21,257 nucleotides of DNA from an uncultured Draconibacterium sp. Lineage in GTDB: Bacteria > Bacteroidota > Bacteroidia > Bacteroidales > Prolixibacteraceae. This document shows positions 1-7,757 of the stretch, piece after piece (position 1 is the first letter of the stretch; the number at the start of each line of letters is the position of its first letter). The notes beneath the pieces were generated by a model. It was not told the DNA's origin, did no database searches, and was given only the letters and a program-made list of their open reading frames with translations. Both the position numbers and the translations under genes were made by a program. Location of the stretch: contig CANLMQ010000057.1 in NCBI GenBank assembly GCA_947492175.1, positions 1 to 21,257 of the forward strand, read 5' to 3'.

Positions 1-50
1 ACAACGGCTGCTACAATCACTCTCTCTATGAACTTCGCTTCTCTCAAAGC
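1..50 (-). other. Leader of the leftward transcript
   Basis: This is the presumed 5' leader downstream of the promoter at 56-85. It contains a short hairpin, CGCTT-TGAGAG-AAGCG on the minus strand (plus 36-51). No open reading frame starts here. It is cut by the window edge, so the gene it leads to, probably 16S rRNA, cannot be seen. Confidence 0.4.
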
Positions 51-55
51 GGCTG

Positions 56-85
56 CAAAAGTAAGCAAGCTTTTGATTCCTGCAA
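56..85 (-). promoter_or_regulatory. Leftward promoter, rRNA-operon type
   Basis: On the minus strand the -7 box reads TACTTTTG (plus-strand 56-63), an exact match to the Bacteroidota consensus TAnnTTTG. A TTG (83-85) lies exactly 19 bases upstream, the expected -33 spacing. The transcript would start near position 49-50 and leave the window to the left. The sequence right after the -7 box (GCAGCCGCTTTGAGAG) resembles, from memory, the start of Bacteroidota rRNA leaders, so I infer that an rRNA operon begins just outside the window. The promoter match is seen directly; the rRNA identity is inferred. Confidence 0.7.
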
Positions 86-153
86 CTTATTTTCTATTTT
101 ATTTTTAGAAAAAATGAACCCAAACAGGACAACATGCTGATAACCACAGCCAA

Positions 154-1245
154 CTAGACAGAAAATATTTTTAAGGCGGCTGACTTAAACAGACAATACA
201 CTTGTTCGCCGGGATGAAGATGCATAGTTTTCTGCGAAGCTTCGGTTACTTCTACAAGAATATTTTCGCCCACATCAACAATACAAAAAGCCAATCCATC
301 TTTCAGAAAAACCTTTTGAATGGTACCGTGAATTTGATTTCGTAACGATATATTGGTTACCGGTTCTTTTGCAAGTGCAATGTTTTCGGGTTTGATAAGT
401 ACTTTGAGGGGTGTATTAATTTCTGTGCCAATATTAATAAACCGGGTTATTACCTGAATTTGCAGATCACTTTTGTTGCTTTTTAAAACAACCATATTTT
501 CCGAAGGCAACAAATCAAACACAAACAAATGCATAATATTAAACCAACCCGATTCGTGCATTACATTTAAATTGTGTTCATCGAATATAAGATCGTGAAA
601 TTTTCCGTGCGCCAGTATCCGGCCATTCTGTAATAATAAAAGGTTATCAGTAAGACTGAGCAGATCGGGTAAATCATGGCTTACTATTATTATAGGCATC
701 TTAAATTTCCGGTTAACCGCATTCAGAAACGGGATAATCTCTTTACGCAGCTTTACATCGACAGCAGAAAAGGGCTCATCCATTAAAAGTATTTGCGAAC
801 CACTTAGAATTGCACGTCCGATTGCTACGCGTTGTTTTTCGCCACCCGAGCACTGTTCCGGTTTTTTATTTAAAATATGCGCTATCTTTAATATATCAAC
901 TACCTCATCGAAAATGGGACTCCTCCCCTTTTCCTTTCTACCATAATTCAGATTCTTACAAATAGAGTAATGAGGAAATAACCTTACATCCTGGAAAACA
1001 TAGCCTACTTTTCGCTTTTTAACAGGCAGATTTAACTTACTCTCCGAATCGTAAATCTTTTCTCCTTTTATATATATGTATCCTGAGTCGGGTTTTACTA
1101 TCCCGGCAATGGAATCAAGCAAACTTGTTTTTCCGTGCCCCGATGGCCCGAATATACCTGTAATCCCTTCTGATATTTTGGCTTTCACATCCAGAACGAA
1201 TTCCTTACGCTTTAGTTTTATATGAAATTCAACAACCGGATTCAT
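154..1245 (-). CDS. modC: Molybdate ABC transporter ATP-binding protein ModC
   Basis: ATPase subunit that powers molybdate import at the cytoplasmic face of the inner membrane. Of the 363 residues the first ~230 form the ABC domain: Walker A GPSGHGKT (33-40), Q-loop Gln85, signature CSGGE (132-136), Walker B ILLMDEP (152-158) and switch His190. The remaining C-terminal part, about 270-360, looks like the TOBE/Mop oxyanion-binding domain typical of ModC. The signature has Cys in place of the usual Leu and the D-loop is SAVD, both tolerable variants. The ATG overlaps the modB stop by four bases (ATGA), indicating translational coupling as the last gene of modABC. Full length for the family. A sulfate or iron importer ATPase is the alternative, but the ModA and ModB neighbours argue for molybdate. 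Confidence 0.9.
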   Translation of the reverse strand: MNPVVEFHIKLKRKEFVLDVKAKISEGITGIFGPSGHGKTSLLDSIAGIVKPDSGYIYIKGEKIYDSESKLNLPVKKRKVGYVFQDVRLFPHYSICKNLNYGRKEKGRSPIFDEVVDILKIAHILNKKPEQCSGGEKQRVAIGRAILSGSQILLMDEPFSAVDVKLRKEIIPFLNAVNRKFKMPIIIVSHDLPDLLSLTDNLLLLQNGRILAHGKFHDLIFDEHNLNVMHESGWFNIMHLFVFDLLPSENMVVLKSNKSDLQIQVITRFINIGTEINTPLKVLIKPENIALAKEPVTNISLRNQIHGTIQKVFLKDGLAFCIVDVGENILVEVTEASQKTMHLHPGEQVYCLFKSAALKIFSV

Positions 1246-1943
1246 GCTGATTTTTGTTTAATAATACGTCTGTTCAAAAACTCGGCAGCAATCATAGCTA
1301 GAAGTGAGAGCACTACTGATACAAATACCAGACGCATTGTTGCAGCTTCCCGTCCGGGAATTTGCATTTCTGAGAAAATGGCCAACGGAAGAGTCTGGGT
1401 TTTCCCTTCGATGTTGCCTGCAAATGAGATGGTAGCACCAAACTCTCCCAAACTACGGGCAAAGGAAAGGATAAATCCACTTATTACACCCGGCAAAGCC
1501 AGCGGTAATGTGATTGTAAAGAATACACGCAAATTGGAAGCCCCCAGCGTTCGGGCTGCTTCTTCCAGTTTTTGATCAACCAACTCGATAGACAAACGTA
1601 CCGAACGTGTTACCAACGGAAACGACACAAAAACAGCAGCAATTACAGCGGCATAAAACGAAAAAGCAATTTGAATCCCGAGTTTTTCGTAGAAGAACGA
1701 ACCGATAAATCCTTTGTTTCCAAATACAAGCAACAAAAGATACCCGGTTGTAATGGGAGGCAAAACCAAAGGCAAATGTAAAACTCCTTCAATAACCGAC
1801 TTCCCGTGAAATTTTTTACGAGCTAAAAACCAACCGATAGCAACGGCAAATGGCAATGTTATTACCGAACAAATTATAGCAACACTTAACGAAAGTTGAA
1901 TTGCCGACCACTCGCTTGCCGTGTATTTAAAAATTTCATTCAA
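1242..1943 (-). CDS. modB: Molybdate ABC transporter permease ModB
   Basis: Inner-membrane channel subunit of the molybdate importer, 233 residues with about five or six hydrophobic helices. The cytoplasmic EAA loop that docks on ModC is visible as EEAARTLGAS followed by LPLALPG (127-152), and the family signature ARSLGEFGA lies at 162-170. The start codon is TTG (1941-1943) inside the last codons of modA, giving an 8-base overlap; no in-frame ATG lies near, and the N-terminus from here matches the usual ModB length. The gene ends in a 4-base overlap with modC, so all three subunits are probably made from one message. Tungstate is an equally possible substrate; sequence alone cannot tell. Confidence 0.9.
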   Translation of the reverse strand: MNEIFKYTASEWSAIQLSLSVAIICSVITLPFAVAIGWFLARKKFHGKSVIEGVLHLPLVLPPITTGYLLLLVFGNKGFIGSFFYEKLGIQIAFSFYAAVIAAVFVSFPLVTRSVRLSIELVDQKLEEAARTLGASNLRVFFTITLPLALPGVISGFILSFARSLGEFGATISFAGNIEGKTQTLPLAIFSEMQIPGREAATMRLVFVSVVLSLLAMIAAEFLNRRIIKQKSA

Positions 1944-2700
1944 TATTAAATCCGTGTTTTAGCCAAATTGTTTTTGCTTCCGGAGAACTAAGATATTCAT
2001 AAAAATGAATTGCCTGATCATCATTCTTGTTTTTTACGATTGCAGCGTAGAATGCAATGGGTGAATGTAATTCTGCCGGAACATTCGAAACAATTTTTAC
2101 CTTTTCTGATTTTAATGCATCGGTTTTGTATACAATCCCCATTTCAACCTCGCCAAGTTCGACGACCATTAAAGCCGAACGAACATCTTGTGCCGGGAGA
2201 ATGCGGTCTTTCAATTCATCAGCATATCCAGCATTATTTATTGCTTGCTGCGCATAATCGCCAGCCGGAACATGTTTTGGATCACCCATTGCCAACCTTC
2301 CTTTAAACATGCGGGTAAAATCATCTCGAAAAGAAATGGAATCTATCAAACTATTTACAGGAACAACAATAACCAACGAATTTCCTGCAACTTTCCGTTT
2401 TGATTCAGAAATCAAAATACCAAGCTGAATTAAATAATCGACCCACTTTTCATTTGCAGAAATATAAACAGATGGTTCAGCTCCGTATTCAATCTGGCGG
2501 GCCAAAGTACCCGATGATGCATAATTCAGTTGAAAACCGATATTATTTTCCCTTTCATATTGATCGGTGAGTTCGCTTATTACATTTGTTAGACTTGCCG
2601 CACTAAAAACAAGCAATTCATTCGATTCTGTTTTAACTTTTCTGCCGCATTCACAAAAGAACAGTACTATTATTATATATACTGCATATTTTTTCATCAT
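1936..2700 (-). CDS. modA: Molybdate-binding lipoprotein ModA
   Basis: Extracytoplasmic solute-binding protein that captures molybdate (or tungstate) for ModBC. The 254 residues carry ModA hallmarks: FSAASLTNV (32-40), the oxyanion-binding NYASSGTLARQIE (59-71) and YISANEKWVD (79-88). The N-terminus is a membrane-anchoring signal with Cys16 and Cys18 (LFFCEC). Neither site is a perfect lipobox, so lipoprotein status is likely but the modified cysteine is uncertain. Two ATGs occur in tandem at the start; the first is used here. This is the first gene of the modABC unit. I see no molybdenum-cofactor riboswitch in the 135 bases upstream, which mostly hold the terminator of the preceding gene. 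Confidence 0.92.
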   Translation of the reverse strand: MMKKYAVYIIIVLFFCECGRKVKTESNELLVFSAASLTNVISELTDQYERENNIGFQLNYASSGTLARQIEYGAEPSVYISANEKWVDYLIQLGILISESKRKVAGNSLVIVVPVNSLIDSISFRDDFTRMFKGRLAMGDPKHVPAGDYAQQAINNAGYADELKDRILPAQDVRSALMVVELGEVEMGIVYKTDALKSEKVKIVSNVPAELHSPIAFYAAIVKNKNDDQAIHFYEYLSSPEAKTIWLKHGFNIE

Positions 2701-2752
2701 CCGTTTTATAAAATCTTCTGCAAAAAAACATAGTTGTATTTAAATAACAAAA

Positions 2753-2798
2753 AATTGGGAACGCAAACCATAAAGCAATGATCTGCCAACTCCCAATT
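2753..2798 (-). terminator. Long-loop hairpin ending the glycan locus
   Basis: Arms AATTGGGA (2753-2760) and TCCCAATT (2791-2798) are perfectly complementary, with a 30-base loop. On the minus strand the second arm runs into a T tract (CCCAATTTTTTG), as expected for an intrinsic terminator of the DUF1080 gene ending at 2836. On the plus strand it is followed by CTTTT. The long loop is unusual. It separates the glycan genes from modA. Confidence 0.6.
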
Positions 2799-2835
2799 CT
2801 TTTCCATATCGTTGTTTATTAAAATAACTATGCCT

Positions 2836-4092
2836 CTACAATTCTTTTAGTTCAAGATTTCTCCATAGCACTTTAATTCCTCCGCCTGAATGAATCTGCA
2901 ATGCGATTCGGCCAACGGCTGCCCCTATTTTTTCATCTTTTAAGTTCACCATTTGTGTATCGTTGAGCCATGTAGTAATTTCATCTCCTACTACTTTAAT
3001 TCTCATTGTGTTCCACTCGTTTTCTTTCAGAATATTTTCCTTTTCTTCGGGAATTTGCTCCAGCCAACCTCTTCCATACGATTCATAAATACCTCCTGTA
3101 TCATGATTTTTAGGAGCTACTTCAACCTGCCAGCCTGCTATTTTAGTTCCATCAACTACCGACCGAATAAAAACGCCGCTGTTTCCGTCAGCTTCCTGCT
3201 TAAATTCAAGTGTTAAATCAAAGTCTTTATAATATCTTTCTGTTCCCAGGTAACCGTATTCCTTGTCCGGGCCGCTTTCGCAAATAAGCAATCCATTTTC
3301 AACCCACCATTTTTCGGTTCCGTAAATTTTCCATCCTGTCAGGTCTTTTCCATTGAACAGACTAACCGGCTCTTTCTCTGTTTTTGGTAATGCTTTTATT
3401 TTTACATTCTTAAACCAGAACTTAGCACCGTGATCTTGCAGGCATATGTGTCCTATTGGAGACAAGCCATACTCTGGCATATTTTCCCATTTACCGCTGT
3501 CTCTTCGTTTGTACCAATCCGGTGTCCAGGCTTCAAACTCAAGAAGCTTTTCTCCATTCAGCCAATGTTCTACATGTCCGTTATCGAAAACAATTTTGCT
3601 GTTGTTCCATTGTCCGGCAGAATTTAATTTCTTTTTACTCAAATCGGGCAAATGCATGGCATAGTCGCAACCTGTTTTTTGCCAATCCTCCAACGGATCT
3701 GTAAAACCTTCTTCATCAAGTAACTGATATTCGGGACCTGTAAGATAAGGAGCGTTAAGATTTTCGCCTTCCAACACATGATACATTAATCCACTGTTCC
3801 CTCCTTTTTCTGCTTTCCAGTCGATGGAAATTTCAAAATTATCATATTGTTTTTTTGTGATAATATCGCCTCCAATATCGCCGCCTTTGCCAAGAGCAAC
3901 CATACAACCCTCTTCAATGGTCCATCCTGTAATTTCATCACCGTTATACATTTTCCAGTTGTCCAGCGATTGTCCATCAAACAGTAACTCCCACCCTTCT
4001 TCCTTTTCCTGCTCGGTAAGGATGTTTGGCTTTTGTGCACAAGAAGAAATAAAAATTGCACACAGTAACAGATAAAATAATTTGTAGTTCAT
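2836..4092 (-). CDS. Lipoprotein with two DUF1080 (3-keto-disaccharide hydrolase) domains
   Basis: Predicted surface or periplasmic glycan-acting lipoprotein. A type II signal with lipobox ISSC places the lipid on Cys18. Two copies of the DUF1080/3-keto-disaccharide hydrolase fold (concanavalin-like) follow: about 30-230, starting WELLFDGQSLDNWK, with GGNSGLMYHV and GPEYQLLD; and about 240-418, starting VSLFNGKDLTGWK, with DGNSGVFIRS and WQVEVA. Single-domain members are about 200-250 residues, so this is a tandem duplication or fusion. The family is known to act on 3-keto-glycosides made by an oxidoreductase, and such a gene lies upstream (4993-6327). It is last in the three-gene set and is followed by a hairpin. 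Substrate unknown. The two domains differ clearly in sequence, so one may bind rather than cleave. Confidence 0.85.
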   Translation of the reverse strand: MNYKLFYLLLCAIFISSCAQKPNILTEQEKEEGWELLFDGQSLDNWKMYNGDEITGWTIEEGCMVALGKGGDIGGDIITKKQYDNFEISIDWKAEKGGNSGLMYHVLEGENLNAPYLTGPEYQLLDEEGFTDPLEDWQKTGCDYAMHLPDLSKKKLNSAGQWNNSKIVFDNGHVEHWLNGEKLLEFEAWTPDWYKRRDSGKWENMPEYGLSPIGHICLQDHGAKFWFKNVKIKALPKTEKEPVSLFNGKDLTGWKIYGTEKWWVENGLLICESGPDKEYGYLGTERYYKDFDLTLEFKQEADGNSGVFIRSVVDGTKIAGWQVEVAPKNHDTGGIYESYGRGWLEQIPEEKENILKENEWNTMRIKVVGDEITTWLNDTQMVNLKDEKIGAAVGRIALQIHSGGGIKVLWRNLELKEL

Positions 4093-4208
4093 AATTAATT
4101 GTTTTTGGTATATAAATATTTAGGTTTTAGTTGAAGTATTGTGAAAAAACAACTTGACTGCTCATGCATGTTATTTAGCCAACTTATTTCAACATAATTT
4201 CGTTGTTT

Positions 4209-4928
4209 CTAATCCAGCTCAATAATTTGAATATTCCGAAAGTGAATTTCGGCCCCTTCTGCTTCAAGACAAATGTAGCCTTTAGTTTGCGATGAATTTG
4301 TAATGCCGTTAACATATTTACCATTAACAGAAAGTTTTATATTTCCGTCGACACAAACAACATCATAAGTATTCCACTCTTTTTTCCCCAGCACACGGTT
4401 TTCTATCGATTTACTGCGTTTGCCCCTTGGATTTTCAGGAGTTATTTCCACGCCTCCAACGCCAAACAATTCTCCGTGAACATAAGCAATAGGCGGCGTT
4501 TTCCCGTCGCGGGTATTTAATTTCACCCACTCTAAATCCAACATTTGCACTTCCACTCCGTCGGGAAGACGATTTTCGCCAGGTTGCGCTTTACTCCACA
4601 CAAATGTTCCAGAATTTCCTCCGGCCTCCTGATGACTCCATTCAATGTGCATGATAAAATTTTCGTATTCCTTTTCACTTCGAATTACACCAATCGGAAG
4701 TCCGAAACACTTTAACAAATTACCTTCAACTTTCCATGTATCGGACTCAGTGTTCACCTGAAACCATTTTACCGGCTCGGCTTTTTCAAATTCTCCGGCT
4801 AAAACATTCTCCATACGAAGCGATTTCCCAAATGATACAACTTCATCCTGAGCCTCTGTATTTCCGGGTTTTAATAGAACTGCCCAAACAATAAGGCAGC
4901 TAAAGAAAAGTTCTTTTCGCACAGCCAT
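4209..4928 (-). CDS. Exported single-domain DUF1080 (3-keto-disaccharide hydrolase) protein
   Basis: 239-residue exported protein. The N-terminus has a hydrophobic signal (about 7-20) and a plausible signal peptidase I site after NTEA (26), with no lipobox cysteine. The rest is one DUF1080 domain: EPVKWFQVNTESDTWKVEG at the start, AGGNSGTFVW (about 100-110), GVEVQMLDLEW, and EWNTYDVVCVDGNIKLSVNGKYVNG toward the end. The family cleaves glycosides already oxidised at C3. It lies 64 bases after the Gfo/Idh gene and 116 bases before the double-domain paralogue, on the same strand, so all three probably work together. Its sequence differs from both domains of its neighbour, suggesting different substrates or steps rather than a recent duplication. 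I cannot name the catalytic residues. Confidence 0.82.
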   Translation of the reverse strand: MAVRKELFFSCLIVWAVLLKPGNTEAQDEVVSFGKSLRMENVLAGEFEKAEPVKWFQVNTESDTWKVEGNLLKCFGLPIGVIRSEKEYENFIMHIEWSHQEAGGNSGTFVWSKAQPGENRLPDGVEVQMLDLEWVKLNTRDGKTPPIAYVHGELFGVGGVEITPENPRGKRSKSIENRVLGKKEWNTYDVVCVDGNIKLSVNGKYVNGITNSSQTKGYICLEAEGAEIHFRNIQIIELD

Positions 4929-4992
4929 AACTATAAATTTTGTTAATATGTTTGATTTAAAGCATACAAAGAATTAGTTGACGAAAGGCATT

Positions 4993-6327
4993 CTACAAAC
5001 TGTTTGAATTTGGAATACCGGCCAAAGGAATTTCTTCTTTTATGCCAGGCACCGGACCAAATGTATATACTTTAGGCCCAAGATATAAATCCGAATTCAT
5101 TATTTCGTCCCAGCTTATTTCTTTTCCGGTATATGCCGAAATTCTTCCCATTATCGTCACTAAAGTGGAGTTAACCTGGGCTTCGGCATCACTTAATGGT
5201 TGCCGGGTTCTAATAGAAGTAACAAGATTGATATGTTCCTGAACAAAAGGATTGGTTACTTTCCACTCCGAATTTGTATCTCCTTCTACGGGATGTGGAT
5301 ATTTCCAAATTTCGTTCCCCTTTAAATCATAAAGCACTCCGGCAGCATCAGCGTATCCTTTGGTTCCGTTAATTTGCTCTACTTTCCGGTTGGTACATCC
5401 GTTAATCTGGCGGGCAGCACAATGGGTTCGCATCCCGTTGTCATAAACATATTCAACACTAAAAAAATCGTAAAGATCGCCTGTAACTCTGCGCTGACGT
5501 CCTCCCCAACCAATAGCTTTTACTGGCATTTTATCAACATGCCAGTTCATTACATCTATTTCGTGAATAAACTGCTCAGCAATGTGGTCGCCCGATAGCC
5601 AGCAGAAATTCACCCAATTGCGCAGCATATATTCCATGTCGCTCCACTCGGGCCGGCGCTTCCGATACCACAACGCACCGCCATTCCTGATAATATTTGC
5701 CCCTGTAATTTCGCCAATCTCTCCGTTTGCCACACGCCGCTGCGTTTCCATATAATCTTTTTGCACTCGTCTAACAGTGCCACTAACCATACTTAAACCA
5801 ATAGCTTCTGCTTTTTTGGCCGATACCAATACCGAACGTGCACCAACAGGATCAACTGCAATTGGTTTTTCCATAAAAATATGTTTGCGGGCATTTACCG
5901 CAGCTTCCACATGTGCCGGCCGGAAATGTGGTGGAGTACATAACAATACGATATCCACACCCGAGTCAATTACTTTCTCATAACTATCGAATCCTACAAA
6001 ACAGTTCTCATCGGCAATTTCGACTCCTTTTTCAGTTTTAAGCTTCTCTCTGCAACTATCTATCTTATCCTGAAAAACATCTCCCAAGGCAGTAATCTGA
6101 AGATTGGGCCCGGCATCAAGAAAATTAATTGCAGCTCCCGTTCCCCGTCCTCCACATCCTATTAGCCCTGCTTTTAATATTTTACCATCCGGTGCCTGAT
6201 CCAACAACCGAGGTAACGTTTTTTCCCCTTTTTGTTTATTTTCTGAAGAACAACCTGCGAATATACTTGCAGCTCCAATTGTTCCCAATGTTGTTTTGGT
6301 TATGAAATTCCGTCTGTCAAATCTCAT
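4993..6327 (-). CDS. Tat-exported Gfo/Idh/MocA family oxidoreductase
   Basis: Nicotinamide-dependent sugar oxidoreductase, 444 residues. The N-terminus MRFDRRNFITK is a twin-arginine signal, ending with Ala-Gly-Cys (Cys26) that may be lipidated, so it should be folded with its cofactor and then exported. The Rossmann motif GLIGCGGRGTGA is at 54-65, the family Glu-Lys-Pro at 153-155, and the active-site helix IHEIDVMNWH at 254-263 (His255). The C-terminal half is the usual Gfo/Idh/MocA dimerisation fold. Beside two DUF1080 genes it most likely oxidises the C3 hydroxyl of a glycoside. The alternative is a GH109-like glycosidase, which shares this fold and keeps NAD bound. First gene of the leftward three-gene set; its promoter should lie in the long gap to its right. 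Confidence 0.87.
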   Translation of the reverse strand: MRFDRRNFITKTTLGTIGAASIFAGCSSENKQKGEKTLPRLLDQAPDGKILKAGLIGCGGRGTGAAINFLDAGPNLQITALGDVFQDKIDSCREKLKTEKGVEIADENCFVGFDSYEKVIDSGVDIVLLCTPPHFRPAHVEAAVNARKHIFMEKPIAVDPVGARSVLVSAKKAEAIGLSMVSGTVRRVQKDYMETQRRVANGEIGEITGANIIRNGGALWYRKRRPEWSDMEYMLRNWVNFCWLSGDHIAEQFIHEIDVMNWHVDKMPVKAIGWGGRQRRVTGDLYDFFSVEYVYDNGMRTHCAARQINGCTNRKVEQINGTKGYADAAGVLYDLKGNEIWKYPHPVEGDTNSEWKVTNPFVQEHINLVTSIRTRQPLSDAEAQVNSTLVTIMGRISAYTGKEISWDEIMNSDLYLGPKVYTFGPVPGIKEEIPLAGIPNSNSL

Positions 6328-6822
6328 ATCTTAATGTTTTTATTTTAAAACTATTTATCTGAAATTTTAATAAATCACGCTTCGACACTTAACTATGAAA
6401 AGTTTGTGTGTTCGAACCGGCTTTTCACCTATCTGCTGCTTTCCACTGCCAGGAAAGAAGCCTCCAGGAACTCTCTTTTCCCCATATTCCTGTTTAAAAT
6501 AATGGCGCATTTTATTAAAAGAAATAAATGTAAACAATTATTTATAGTTAAAGAATCTTCTTTGTAAAAAACATTGAAGTGTGGCAGTCTGCATCTGTCA
6601 CTAACTAAGTTATATTTATTTTTATACTGTTGTTGTGCACATCAAGATTGAGTTTTCGGCACACATGTGCTTATCAAAATTCCCCATACCAAACATAAAA
6701 CCACTGCAAAATTTGTCCCCGAAATTTCAATACTATAGAAACCAACTAATTCATTGTTCTGTAAATTTAGTTAATTAATAAAATATCGTATTTTCGCTTC
6801 AATAATTTAAACAAATACTACA
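6328..6822. other. 495-bp divergent intergenic region
   Basis: Separates the leftward Gfo/Idh gene and the rightward mannosyltransferase gene, so it should hold both promoters. Most is very AT-rich, but about 6410-6490 is richer in G+C and contains a 35-codon ATG frame (6395-6502, plus) with no recognisable product and a TTCGAAC that imitates a tRNA T-loop without a pairing stem. A TATGTTTG box (minus strand, plus 6690-6697) matches the -7 consensus but has no -33 partner and lies far from the Gfo/Idh start. I see no convincing gene, tRNA or riboswitch here. Confidence 0.5.
6766..6796 (+). promoter_or_regulatory. Candidate promoter of the GT2 gene
   Basis: TATTTTCG (6789-6796) matches seven of eight positions of TAnnTTTG, and TTTA sits 19 bases upstream (6766-6769). 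It lies 26 bases before the GTG start, giving a short leader. Both boxes are imperfect, so this is only a candidate. Confidence 0.35.
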
Positions 6823-7557
6823 GTGTCGAAAAATCTTGTAATTATACCTACATACAACGAAAAGGAAAACGTTGAAAAAATGATACGTAAAGTTTTTTCG
6901 TTAGAGACGCCTTTTCACCTTTTAATTATTGAAGACAATTCGCCAGACGGAACTGCAACAATTGTAAAAAATCTTCAAAAGGAATTTCCTGAGCAGTTAC
7001 ACATTCATGAAAGAAAAGGGAAGCTTGGCCTGGGAACAGCCTACATTGCAGGATTTAAATGGGCACTGGAACGCGATTATGAATATATTTTTGAGATGGA
7101 CTGCGATTTTTCGCATAATCCTGATGATTTGGAAAGACTATATTCGGCTGCAGTTAATGGTGCCGATGTAGTAATTGGTTCGCGCTATATTACCGGAATT
7201 AATGTGGTTAACTGGCCACTTGGCAGGGTCTTGATGTCGTATTTTGCATCGATGTACGTGCGAATTGTTACGGGCATGAATATAAAAGATACTACTGCAG
7301 GTTTTAAATGTTATCGCCGAAAAGTATTGGAAACAATCGATTTCGACAAAATTAAACTGGTAGGTTACGGTTTTCAGGTTGAAATGAAATTTACAGCCTA
7401 CAAATTTGGATTTAATATTCAGGAAGTTTCGATTGTATTTACCGACCGCCAGGAAGGAACGTCGAAAATGAGTGGTGGTATTTTTAACGAAGCACTTTGG
7501 GGAGTTTTAAAAATGAAAATGCGAAGCTGGTTTAGAAAATATCAAATACCGGAATAA
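6823..7557 (+). CDS. Polyprenol-phosphate mannosyltransferase-like GT2 enzyme
   Basis: Cytoplasmic-face family 2 glycosyltransferase of the dolichol-phosphate mannose synthase type, 244 residues. It would move a sugar, typically mannose from GDP-mannose, to a polyprenyl phosphate carrier used later for envelope glycans or protein O-glycosylation. Visible motifs: PTYNEKEN (9-16), nucleotide-binding EDNSPDGT (37-44), metal-binding DCD (93-95) within EMDCDFSHNP, GSRY and DTTAGFKCYRR. There is no C-terminal membrane domain, so it matches the short soluble DPM1 form. The start is GTG (6823); no ATG lies nearby in frame and the protein begins in the family's usual place. A terminator follows at 7617-7643, so it is probably not co-transcribed with the dihydroorotase gene. 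Sugar specificity cannot be read from sequence. Confidence 0.88.
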   Translation: MSKNLVIIPTYNEKENVEKMIRKVFSLETPFHLLIIEDNSPDGTATIVKNLQKEFPEQLHIHERKGKLGLGTAYIAGFKWALERDYEYIFEMDCDFSHNPDDLERLYSAAVNGADVVIGSRYITGINVVNWPLGRVLMSYFASMYVRIVTGMNIKDTTAGFKCYRRKVLETIDFDKIKLVGYGFQVEMKFTAYKFGFNIQEVSIVFTDRQEGTSKMSGGIFNEALWGVLKMKMRSWFRKYQIPE

Positions 7558-7616
7558 AAAGAGTACTTCGTCTCAGCCTTGGTTGGCAGAGAATAAAAAT
7601 AAAGATATTAGATTTT

Positions 7617-7643
7617 AAAGGTTGCAATTGCAGCCTTTTTTTT
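7617..7643 (+). terminator. Intrinsic terminator after the GT2 gene
   Basis: The sequence AAAGGTTGC-AATT-GCAGCC followed by eight T (7636-7643) forms a stem with one G-U pair and extends through A-T pairs into the T tract. It sits 60 bases after the mannosyltransferase stop and before the dihydroorotase promoter. Confidence 0.75.
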
Positions 7644-7713
7644 CACAGCAGAAAGACAATGGAGGAAAACGAAAAAACCAATTCTACGTAAGATAGAAAA
7701 GATATTAGCACAC

Positions 7714-7741
7714 TTTGATGCGTAGAAATTGTTTAACTTTG
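7714..7741 (+). promoter_or_regulatory. Promoter of the dihydroorotase gene
   Basis: TAACTTTG (7734-7741) is an exact TAnnTTTG -7 box. TTTG (7714-7717) upstream could be the -33 box, though the 16-base spacing is shorter than the usual 19-20. The -7 box ends 16 bases before the ATG, so the leader would be only about ten bases long. Confidence 0.55.
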
Positions 7742-7757
7742 CCAAAAATTAGGGATT

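Noticed and set aside
2701..2835. Molybdenum-cofactor riboswitch before modA
   Set aside because: The 135 bases are taken up by the upstream terminator and an AT-rich leader; none of the conserved multi-stem architecture is visible.
6395..6440. Possible tRNA or tRNA fragment because of GTTCGAAC
   Set aside because: The flanking bases do not form a T-stem on either strand, and no acceptor stem or anticodon arm can be built.
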